A stretch of DNA of 64,000 bases, from assembly GCF_001039355.2 (NCBI RefSeq), contig NW_019775869.1:1-64000 (forward strand), in the 5' to 3' direction. The stretch is from Lingula anatina (lineage: Eukaryota > Brachiopoda > Lingulata > Lingulida > Lingulidae). Below are positions 37,973 to 50,200 of this stretch, piece after piece. The notes under the pieces are model-generated. The model was not told the DNA's origin, searched no databases, and worked only from the letters and a program-made list of their open reading frames with translations. The position numbers were made by a program, and so were the translations under genes. Each line of letters begins with the position of its first letter. The stretch's first letter is position 1.

Positions 37973-39656
37973 GAGTCTAACATGCTTATTTCATTTTGTA
38001 TAGAATAATATCCAAAAATGGGTGTGTTAACAAACGAAACTATATTCAAAATATTCCACGCAGAGATCTTATAACTTCCTTTCTTTCATTGGAAAATGAA
38101 CAAGAGGGTTTCAAGGAAAGCAACGTTTCAAAGCTAATTATATCATCTTTATTAGTTTGCATTTTTTAGAAAATGTTAATTCCCTGATTATAATTCCCAT
38201 CAGTTTACTAGTACTAACAATCTTATCAAAATACCAATCTTTTCTTATTACATTTTTATACAAAATTATGCACAGATAAATTGCAAGTACAATATAAATT
38301 GTTGTCAAACAGCTTTTAAAAGGTACACATTAATAATTGTGAATACTTTGGTTCTGGAACTATAACCATGAAAAAGAAATCAAGTAAACATGTTACCATT
38401 CTACAGATGTATACTGTAGCCTAAAGGGTATAGAAATTTGCTCCTGTATTATCAATCTAAACCATTACCACATTTTGTATAAATAGATACCTTCTGTTGT
38501 GACTAATAGAGTTTTTAACCATGTCATGTGACCTGATCATTTTTCATTTTGACAATACTGAACTGGATCGCATTTAAAAATCCTCATTTAAACAATGTTG
38601 AACACACAGCGAATTGCTATATATACTTAGGACTATTCTACAACTAGTATACTTTGTGATTACAACCATTCTGTTATGTGAAATTTCAAATATGGGTACT
38701 AAAACACACTGACGATATAGGAAATAACACTATATATGTTGATGTGTGTAACATATCAGTGGATTAGTTCAACTAGCAGACCACAAATCAAGTAGACAAA
38801 TGCAACAGGACAGTGTACATGGACCAGCATGTATCTTTGTGCAAATGATGAACACAGAGTTCTACAACTACACAATGGTGTCCTTACTATATACAGCTTT
38901 TTAACTGCTGCTATTATCTTGGATTATCATACCAGGCATATCTAAGGGGGGTAATTCTGGGAGAAGATGGAGACTTGTAAAACAAATTTTCAAATAAAAA
39001 TTGTAGTAATTGTAAGTTGTTTTCACTGCCATTACCATATCTTATATGTTATGTTATCTTAACATAAATCTAACTAAAGCCCAAGGCTCAAGTTCCTATA
39101 CATAACCCAAGTGGGTCACTGCAAGTCATCCTTTATTCATCAAGTTCTAGTGAGGCTGCCGATACTGGATGGTCTACTGAACTGATCCATATTCACATAG
39201 TTGCTAAAGCTCTCACATGAACTTAAATAGATAGTTATGCTAAATAGACTAAATATATATACAGGGTGTAATGAAGTACTAATGTAAGTGTAAAAATGGC
39301 TTAATAAGAATATGATCTAAATCATAGCAAGATATGTTTGGTTTTCTATGAATAATTTCTCATTTAATTTTAATTTATAGAATCCTAATAGAAATTTAAA
39401 CTTGAAATAATGCATTATGGTTCACAGTTAGTAAAATGAATATGAATATGTCCAGTTTTAATATAGTTGTAATGATATTATATTAGCAGTTGATTTAATA
39501 ATGGCAACTAACATAGACAACATTCCATCCATTTGTTGAATTATGCCATTTTTTTCTTCAAAGATTCCTGAAAATAAATGCTCACAACCTGCAGAATATT
39601 TTAACAAATCTTTACATTCTTACTATTTTATACATTTCTTTGCACTGTTATTTGCC

Positions 39657-39662
39657 TTTATT
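39657..39662 (-). terminator. Candidate Cav3 polyadenylation signal AATAAA
   Basis: AATAAA on the minus strand about 255 nt after the Cav3 stop. Hexamers are common in AT-rich DNA and other candidates exist further downstream, so the call is weak. Confidence 0.3.
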
Positions 39663-39917
39663 TGTGTACCCCCAGCTCATACAAACGAAAACGTAGTAGG
39701 AATCTCCAAAAATATCTATACCAGACAGGGGTGGAGTTGAACCTAAATCTAACTGTGCATGTGGGCCCTTAAAGTTAAATGACAGATTACATAAGATGCA
39801 AATGACCTGTACAAACATTCAAAGAGATTTCAGAGAACTAGTTCCACTAGTTGTATATCACTCATTAACCATAATCTTTGAAGAATATTATATTCTGAAA
39901 CTGCATTAAATGCAATG

Positions 39918-41230
39918 CTATACCTCTGATTCATTGATGGGTACAATATGTATGGGTCCATTGTTTTGCTGATTGCTTTGTGGAATTTGAATTTTTACAC
40001 TGGTAGCATTTGTTTCTTTATTCTTAGTTTCCATGTCTGTTTGACCATCAGATCTTTCTGTGCTTGCATCATAATTTGCTTCCACAGGATCTTTTGTTTT
40101 GTCATCAGAATCACTGCTTGTATTTACAGAATGGCTGACAGCATTTGCAGAATCACTTTTTGAGTTCACAGGGTCACTCTTTATATCAACTGAATCACTC
40201 TTCGTGTTGAGTGGTTCACTCTCTGTATTTGCACAATCACTTTTTGTGTTTAAGGAATCATTCACATTTTTATCACTGTTGATTGTTATAGATGGGTCTT
40301 TGATATGTTCATTTAGAAAAGCAGGTGGTGACGGAAGGTCTACATTTGCTTTAGAATGTAATAACCTACGGCTGGATGGACGATTTGGAATTGGTTTTTG
40401 CAAAGGTGGATTTAGTGGCCTAAGACTGTCTGTGTTACCACTGTCTTTTCCATCTGTGTTAGAATGTTTGGGGTTCTCTATGGTTTCAATTTCTGTCATG
40501 GAGTCTCTTGCTCTGTCAAATGTTGGCTGAGCATCTTCATCCTCCTGACTAGTGGAGAGTCCTGTAATCTGACGGACTTCCTCATCACATCCCTCATCAT
40601 CCGTCCAAATCTCCACAGACTGCTGTGGTTGCTGGTCTTGTGGCGGCTGACTGTGATCACAGATACTGCTTGTTTTAGCATCTTTAATTTGTTGGCGTTC
40701 TGAATTTTCTTTTATATCACCTATAGGTGGTACAGATTTTTCTTTTGAATTTGGTTTTGATTGTGCCGCCCCAGATGTTGGAGGTTTTTCACCAGATCCA
40801 GGACAACGCCTTAAAACTGGCTGAGAACCATACAGTGGATCCACTGGCTCTGGATAGGCAATCTCAATAGTTTTTGCTAGCATAACATTTGGCACACTGC
40901 TGCACAGAGTCATGGGGGAGATCTTACGCTGAGCATGTTCAGGTTTCCATCGGCGACTATCTCGTATTGGTACGTGTGGTGTTAGCGGGGTGGGCAAATG
41001 TTTGGGTGAGGATGTAGGTTTCAACTTTTCACTACAAGATCTTGAGAGTAATATTTCTGGCTCCTGGTTCTTGGAACTTGATGGAAGATATAGTACAGAT
41101 GGGATATCGGATTTAGGGAATTTCCTTCTGTTTGAAGTCAGAGCTGCGATGGTAGGTTTATCGAGGATTTTCAAACTAACAGAATCTCTGTTTCTATCTT
41201 CATCCTTTCCTACTGGAGTTGTAACACATT
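39918..41230 (-). CDS. Cav3: Cav3 terminal exon: long disordered C-terminal tail and stop
   Basis: 1,313-nt exon (acceptor CATATATTTTCAG) ending in TAG at 39920-39918, 436 residues. It is hydrophilic and Ser/Pro/Asp-rich, with a proline-rich PxxP stretch ([16 protein letters not shown]), an acidic segment ([10 protein letters not shown]), a tandem 7-residue repeat region (40104-40250) and the C-terminus INESEV. The last residues S-E-V fit a class I PDZ ligand (S/T-x-V). The tail sequence itself is not conserved with vertebrates as far as I can tell. A GTATAG overlapping the stop could in principle act as a donor, but TAG in frame is the simpler reading. Confidence 0.92.
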
Positions 41231-44200
41231 CTGAAAATATATGTATGAATTTAGCATAGTAAAGATAAAAGAACTCTCCAAAACATAAAATATATAAAGT
41301 TTTAAAAAACCATTTTTATTTCCTGTGTTTCTGTTACTCAGATATGTCACAAAATGATTTTATATAGTATATAGTAAAATTTACTTCTTAAGTAGTTGTA
41401 TTTCAATCTTACATTTGAAGTTAATCTCCTGTTATAAAATTCAGAAAACCTTACAATGTTATGTAGCTGAAAAGTACATGCTTAAAATTAAGAACAATTT
41501 CCCCGATCACAGATTTATCTGAACTGATCTAAGATGATCCATAAACAGCTGGAATTAAGACACATGACAAAATCCAATATCAAAAATTCATCCTAGAGTT
41601 AGTTTTTTTTATCTATGTTATTTTTGGTCATGGAATACAAAGTAAAATACCTAATATTGAAATAATGAAATATGACATAATTTGTTAGAACAAATGTAAC
41701 TAACCAGACACATTTTGTTAACAAAGAAAAGCTGTAATTAAATATTACATAAAATTACAAACCGACTAAACAAATCTATGTGAATAAAGCTATCAAGCAA
41801 AACCTCTTGAATACTGAAAATGTAAAGTATTTTGTGTACTCAGTATAGTTCTTTGATTCTTTTAAAAAAGTTACATATAGTTTTGGCAATGATAAATGCT
41901 TTTCAAAATGGAAACCTACTCTGCTTACTAAAAGGATTCCATACTGAGTACATCATACAATTTACGATCCCCATCAAAAATATAATATAATAACTCTCAA
42001 TAAAACGGCACAATAATTCAGCACTATGCCCTGGCTTTCTTACCCACTCCTAATAATGACACTGGTAAAACCTTTTCACAATGCCCTTCACGACACTCAC
42101 TATTTGTGCAAAAATTAGAAATTTACATGCTGTGACTGCTTCTTACTATAATAATTATCAAACGTAAATTAACAGTGGTGTGACTGTGTTACACGTGAGG
42201 TACTCAAAGAATGGTGTGTACAACAGGCATAGTGATTTCTTTGAAAATTAATGTATTAGGCTGTATTCCCAGAGCTTTTAGATCGATCTATCCCCGCAGG
42301 GAGTCTCACTAGATTACTGTCAGATAATCCGGCTTAAATGTCTGTCCTGCCTACTACAAGCTGTAAGGGGGTAATTCACTTTCGTGTCCGCTCGGCTGAC
42401 AGCTATTTAGCGTGAACCCCCAGGGAGTTAGGTCGATCTAAAGTAGATCGATCTAATCTCTGGAAATGGGGTCTTAGATAATGACAGGAAAACTTAGTTT
42501 CAGTAAATAAAACTGTTACAATGGATAATTTAGAGGTCTATTGTGTCAGTGAAAGCATAATGCTTGTTAAATTGTTAAAGAAGAGTAAAACTGAGAAATT
42601 TTATCATACCATAGTATTTACCACTCTGCACATAGACCACCTTGGTTTCCCCTGCAATCAATGTTAGTATTAGGAGGACTACTATTGAAACTGCTATAAT
42701 ATTTCAACTACTCTCCCGCATATGAAAGTTTGATCATTCAGATTACCGTTTGGATAACCTGGTTAATCACTTAAAGTGAAATTAAAAAAACCTTCTGAGT
42801 TTGACATAAATAAAGAGAAGCCTCAACTGGCCAGATATGAATTAACCTATATATTATTTGTCACTGATGACTTAAAGAAATCTCTTGCAACTCGGAATGG
42901 AAGAGATATAAATGCTGACAACATGAAAATAAAATGTTACAGCTGCGTTACTATGCACTTAAGAATGTTAAACTATGATGCAGTCAATCAATACTTAATT
43001 TTATCGCCCAAACCTAAAAAAAATTACATAGCCAGAGAAAAGACTATCACAAATGAGCAATCATCAACATTTAAAATGTGTCTGACGTGAAGCATCCACC
43101 ATCAACAAAACTGATACTCACTCATGGTGTGAATCAAAGAGGAAAATGGGAAAAACAGTAAGCAATAAACAGAGGGAATGCATACACCATCACTCCAAAT
43201 GTGATCTAGGTTTTATGCCATTGTTGGATGAAATGGGTAGATAAAAAGGTTCCCTTTTTCAGATAGAAATAAAAACCTTTTGACATGGTGCAAATTCAAA
43301 TTTCTTTGAATTACTGATTTCTTCAAGCAATCAGTCCAAATCTACGGCATACTCACTTGGAGAGCCACTTTGGTGATATGTGAAATTGGAGGGCAAGGAA
43401 TACTGTTTTCTAACTTTATTCCGTTGTCTCACACACTCTTCCTTGTCAGGATTTTCATCTTTCACATCTGATGGACACTGGGAAATCAAAGTAAAGTAAT
43501 GTGAGGACTATATAAAATAGCATAGCAATGACAGGGTTACTTTACATGGTAAAATACCAGATATTATAGTTAAATGCTTACTAATCTTTAATCTTAAAGT
43601 GATCCTTATTCTTACAACAACAAACTCTTATACAGAAGTGTCGAGATTTTCAAAATCTCTTTGCTGATGTAAATATTGCTTAGTATGTACCTCTTTTTCA
43701 TCTCCTTCCTTTTTCTTTATATGTTCATCCTTTAACTCATTTTCTATTTCTTTCTCTATCTCTGCATCCTCAACAGCCAGTTTGTTGGATTCCTATAAAA
43801 ACAGAGAGAGAATGTTTTTAATACGGCTAAATTTTTAGTGGACTACAATGCCCCAGGCATAACAGGGGCAGTGCCCAGAACAACCTGTATGATATGTTAT
43901 TAAAGAAAGTACTCTACCACAAAAAGATGAGACACATTATCAGGACAAAGATGAAACATACAGCAATCCATAGTGATATACTTTAGCAGACATATCTGAC
44001 TTATCATCTCTGCCAAGGAATTATGATTAAACCTTTGTTGGTTAGTTACAATAACCTTAATTAAAAATTTATGGACGGATTTTGATGACATTTCAGGATA
44101 GGTCAAAAACAGGCTAATTAGCATTGATTAGATTTTGGTGGTGATTAATTCATAATTAATGATAAGGAGAAATAAGCTTCCTTGGAAAAGATCTGTGTTC

Positions 44201-47200
44201 TCTGAGTGCTTTTCTAGTCTCTGTTTGATACCAGAAGATTAGAAACCCAACCAAATTTGATGCAGAAGTATCTGGCAGAAAAGGAGAACAAAATATTGCA
44301 TGGATATGTAATTTTAAGTGACAGATTAAACTGTTCCAACTTAAACCAGAAATAGTCCTCTGTCTGAACCAAAAGCTAGATTCCAGAACCAGAAAAATTT
44401 TGAGCCCCTCATATAAAATACTGAATTTTAAGTCCTTTCTATTACTCTGTGAAAAGAGTTATAGACTACATTTGGCTTGAGTTGGACTCATAATAGGTTT
44501 CTACAGTTCTAAACAAGTTATTAAGTTTTTATAGATCATTGATCATTCACAAGATGTGCAGAAGTTGTAATACAGAAAGCAACCAGCAGTAACTGTATTA
44601 GTCATTGATATCAAGGTACTAAAACAAGGACATAAGGCTAAAACTTCTTCAGTATAAAGTCAAAACTGCTACTTTCTTCGTCTAAAATACCATGACATCT
44701 GGGCCATTAAAGAACCCCAAAATTCCATTCTTGCCATAGATTATTGGATTATGTTCTTTTCTTAGCAAAAGGATTTGAAGATAAATTATAACTGGATATT
44801 TTAAATTAAACATGGGGATATATGGCAAACAAACACATTTTTTCATTAATAAAAATTAAATAGTATTAATTTAAAATAAAAGTTGCCATAATCTCATTTT
44901 TGATGTTTTTATGGCCTTAATGTGAGGGAACATCTTAATCTGAAAATTCTTGAATAATACGTAACATATAGCACAGACAGTTGTGCACCTTTTAGCCTTA
45001 TTTTAATAAATATTTAATGAAAATCTTTTTAAAAAAGTTATTCAAGATCAAAACAAAAACATTTTGGTATGAGGACTGAGCACTACATTTGTGGAAAAAG
45101 TTTTAGTATTTTAGTATTTTAGTAGCAGTATCAGCATGACTTGCAATTAAACGAAACAAAGAATTAAGGGTGCTGTTACACTCCTCATACCTTGCCTTTT
45201 ATCATTATCCTGCATCACATATTCATTACAACTTTTATACATTTAAGGTAAAATAGTAAATTTTTATCTGCTTTAAATGCTGTACATTAGTTCTTGGCTA
45301 TTTCCTCTAGATTGGCTTAATGTTGTAATTCTAGTAAATAGCTAAGAATGAAAGCAGCTTTGCTTGTTTCCACAAAGACGTATGATCAACATGGTTTCTC
45401 ATGGATGCTTTTTTTTTGTAGCTGCTAAATACTTAGCAAGAGAGGTAAAATGAGTTTTATATTACAGGAATTTCTACAATAATTATATGGTTTATTTGAA
45501 ATAAACAAAATTTGCCATCATTATATAAATGACCCATATGTCAGATGCATGGTTACCTTTATTTTGCATTGGAAAAATAATTGGATATGTTGAGAAGTTT
45601 TATCTGAGTATTAAGAGTGCTTTAAATCAAGTCATTGTAGCTCATAATTTACAATTATATGGGTATATAACATCAAACAATGTTATGAAGTTGTTGCAGA
45701 CAAAACAAATGAAGAACATAATTGAGTTAAGACAGACAATAACAACAAATCACATGCTGCAGACCGCCACCCACGAAATTCACAACTCTCACAAAGGCAT
45801 TAGCAGATGAAACTGTTTGAAAAAAAAATTATAAATCAGTGAAACAACTGAGCTTTATACATACTGTACATACATAGCTGGTGGACATAAAAACACAAGG
45901 TACCTGAAATTTAAATTTCTCAAAAAGTATCCCCTGCAACTCTATGAAATTCTAGTAAATACTTCTACAAGTCATTGCCTCAGACACATTGAAGTTTTGG
46001 GTTTAATAGCTTCATAAAATTCATGCTGAGTTAAATGGAAAAAATGGCATTACAAAATTTCAGTGCAATTTTATAGTTTACAATATAAGACAATGGCTTT
46101 CATCCCTACAATCCCAATCTCTATCCAGGTATATTCTCAATCAAGATAAGGGAATATCTAGTACTGTTAAGATGATCACATTCAGAGAGCATTCAGAGCA
46201 TGTCACTATCAAATTCATGAAGGGTTATGACTAGATTCACATCCAGAGGATGACAATCCAATGAATCGCAAAAAATGGAGCCTAGTTAATCAAGGTGGAG
46301 TTTTCAAGGTTCAACAAAGGTGAATACATAGACCACATTTCAGAATGTTGTAAAGATACTAGTATATGCTTGGTCAAGGCCAAAACTTGTTATAACAGAG
46401 AGCAGCATTCAAGTGTGCAAAATACAGATATATATCACCATTTCTAACAGATGTGTAACTTCAGAATCCTTAGTCTCAGCATTAAGCACCAATGTAAGTA
46501 ACAAAGGTAGGTACAACGTAAGTCTAAAATTCTTATCATAAGATTTCTCAACAAAGAGAAAAAAATTTCCTTGAGAGAAAAAATTTGCTCTCACTCGGAC
46601 TTAGACTGCCATGTCATCCTTACAATTCCAAAAGAAATATCAACACCAGGTACTTTCATTTTAGGGACTTTGTCATTTCTAAGGTCTGGATTGGGAAAGA
46701 TGTGTAACTTTGCGTGATGTGTAGAAAATTGAAAATAAGACTTTGGGACATTTTCAAATACAAATAGTATACCTTCAAATGTGTAAGAGGCATCGCTTAG
46801 TAGTGTTGGATCAAATTTCATAGATTTTTCATGGATAGATTTTGAGACATATAAATCTGAAGATTGGTGTTTTTTTTATCCACCTAATATATACTTATAA
46901 GAACTCAGCTACCTGAAACTTGCCATCATCATCATCCGTACGAAACTGAATGCATAACAAGAAAGAGAGAGAGAAAGAACAAAAGATATATGGGTGAACA
47001 TTTACAACAAATGCTTGATTAATAGTAAATAGAACAAAAAATGGTGACAGAAAGTAGATATCAATTTACTGAAAAAAACCCACTCCATTTAAATGCACAT
47101 GCCACATATCCAAAATTTGATTTTTTTTTCTTTTTGCAAGCAATGTATCTACATTTATAACTTAATAACTGGTAAATGGAAAAGGTATATTTGATTTTAG

Positions 47201-50200
47201 AGATTTATGTAATTAAATTACATAAAGCATGAGTGATATCCAAAATGATAATTTTTTGATGTCAATAATTTTTTTACAAATGCAAATTTTTGAAAAATCG
47301 GCTGAAATATCTTAAAAGTTTTTACACTAGCTTTTATAGTTATTTTCAATATCATTCCATAAAGAGAAAATGCCATACATAAGGTAAACAAAGACAGAAA
47401 GACAGACAAACCAACACACAGACATAAACAACCCATTTCATACATTAAAGTTGATGCTCATTTTTACCTACATGTTCTTTATGTAATAAACAGAGAAATA
47501 TGCATAATCAAACCAATTCCTTTATGAAAATAGCAAACATTATAATATGAAATAACACCACCATTACACATAAATAAGCCTTCTCCAAACTATATCAATA
47601 AACCCACAAAACTGTAACAATCCACAATGTACCATTACACTGCTGACATGTAACCTCACCTCCAAGTGTTTCATTAAGACTGCTACGACCACATTGACGA
47701 GAACAAATTGTGCCATCAGAACGAAGATGACAAAGTAGATGGGAGCGATCACTTGGCTCACACAACAGTTGATTTCACAGTCTGCGCTGTCGTCACAGTC
47801 CTCTCGCAGTGTGTCCTATAATACAGAGAAACACAAATTGAATCATTTCAACATTCAGAAGGCATGGGTCATGTGTTTTTTTTAAAAAAGTCAATCTCAA
47901 TGCAATAGACTAAATAGAAAAGATTGTGATAAGGGTTCAATTACATAAAAATGTATAATTCACAAAAAAGTTTATAAAAAAAATAGTAAGAGTACTGTCA
48001 AATTTATGAAGTGTGCATATTCATCACGTTTTGAGTAGTTCTCTTATAACACCAGTTGCAATTATGATTTCATGTACTCATTTTGTTTTATTTTGTTCTC
48101 ATTATTACATAGTCTTTGACATATAATCAACATTTTCATCTATCAATTTATAATCTGTATTATATTCTGATATTTCTATACAGAAAAAGTTTTTATGGAA
48201 AGGTAAAATTAACAGAATCCATATCTGGACATTTGTCAGATTACAAAGAGTACTTGAGCCACACTCTTGTCCTATATTCCTTATTATACCTTCATGATTC
48301 CATTCCAGTTGTCCCCTGTTGCCACTCTGAACAGTGTGAGGAATGCTATACCAAAATCCTTAAAGCTGGCATGTTCACTCAGTCCTTCACATGGATGCTC
48401 CCTGGAACATTCTGGAAAACCACAGTGACAAATTTTTTTCTGTTTTCATTTCTCTCAAAAGAATTTTTCAGCACTTCGTAAAGCAATTTTGGAAAGGAGC
48501 AAAAACTTATATTATAGACTGGCAGTTTTCTTTCTAAAAAGAGAGAGAGCTTCTCAACAATAGATGTACAGTGGGCATGATCTAATATCACACTGTTCAT
48601 TCTAAAACACTATTACAATACTGAAAGAGAACAAGAAGAGATGCAGCTCCAAGGTCAGTGTTGCTCTGGTAGCATTATTTACTCATTTGATTATTGATTT
48701 ATTAATTTACCTATCTTTCAAGAAACAAACTGGGCCTAATTTATGCAAACCCACTTACCAAGCCTTCCAAACAACTCTACTCCAAGTGCAGCAAAGATGA
48801 AGAATAGAAGAAAGAACAGGAGGGCTAGGTTGCCCACTTGTGGCAGGGCCTGTATCACAGTATCCAGCAGGGCACGAATGCCCTTAGCCATCTTAAGAAG
48901 CTTCAAGACTGGAATGAGAAAAGAAAAATGTAATGAAGTAGGAAAAACTCTTCAGATATTTTTCAAGTTATTATTAAGTTCAGTTTTATCTTTTCATCAA
49001 AATATCATCATCAAGACTAAACGTTTGTACATGTTTGAACATGTTTCAAATACTCTTTTTGTGGTTATGAGCCTTGGATGTTTCATGGCAATATTCAATC
49101 AACATGTATTGCACTTCAATGAAGTTTGTCATTAACATTATTCAAAATATTGATATCACAGAAAATAAATGGTTTAATTGATTTTAGCATTGTGAGAACA
49201 ATTCTGAAAGATATTTCAGTGTTTTAACATGCATGCATGTAAAACTACTTCAAATATAAAGAGGATCTCCCTATTATCTGCAAGAAATGTAGTTACAAAC
49301 ATTCATTTAAAGATAAATTATGAGGCCTGAATACACTAATACTTCTAACAAGAATAAATTGACTTTGAAATTTTCAAAAAATACCACTTAAATTACACTT
49401 GTTTGTCTAATAAAAAATAGTAATACAAGGTATTCATAAAATTCTAAAACATAAAATCTTTTCAATCAAAAATATGATGGAATGTCATTTTTTGTAAATG
49501 TGTGGCTAATATAAGGTTGATGATATAAGGTTGATCAACTTTCAGTTAGTGGTATGACAGATGGTTTGCCCCCTTTTTAGATGAGATGTGAAACTTATAA
49601 CCTGTCAATCATATGGTAATATCACAAAGGAACTAACTTGGCATCACCAACCAACCAGATTACACCATGAAGCTAAATGGATCTGGTTAACCAGAGATGT
49701 CATTTCACATTATATCTTATCTGTTAGTCCTCTTGTGATCTCACCTACTAAAACAAATTATCTACTGCAGATTTCTATTGCTGGTAATAACTTTTTGTTA
49801 TTGTGGAACATTTTGCATTTTGGAAATTTTCCAGCACTTTCATTCATGGAAAACACATTCTACTGTTAACAGATCTTTATCAGTTACAAGACAATAAACT
49901 GACAGACTGGAAACACACTAAAAGCACATATATGTTTTGAAAATATTTCAGATAAAGTTAATTTAATTTTAAAATATGAAGAGTTACACCTAATGTGTAA
50001 GTGTACGTTTAGTAGGAATATAATTCAAGAAGACAAAGTTCACAAAGGCATGCACATGATATAGAACATTACAAAGTCCATGCATAAGATCTACAGCAAA
50101 TGGTATAATATACGAAAAAGGAAATCATGCAAATTTTTCAATTGTTCAAAAATATGAAAATATTTTAAATTTTGATTTAAAACACACACACCTGAAATTT

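Larger units (their letters stand above)
32561..39917. other. CASKIN-Cav3 intergenic region
   Basis: About 7.4 kb between the CASKIN promoter and the Cav3 stop codon. It is filled largely by diverged duplications, MITEs and simple repeats listed separately. The last 1.5 kb (38.4-39.9 kb) is unique-looking AT-rich DNA that must contain the Cav3 3' UTR. Confidence 0.8.

Noticed and set aside
42776-43090. 104-codon plus-strand ORF in a Cav3 intron
   Set aside because: Natural-looking composition but antisense to the channel gene, no start context, no family and no splice support.
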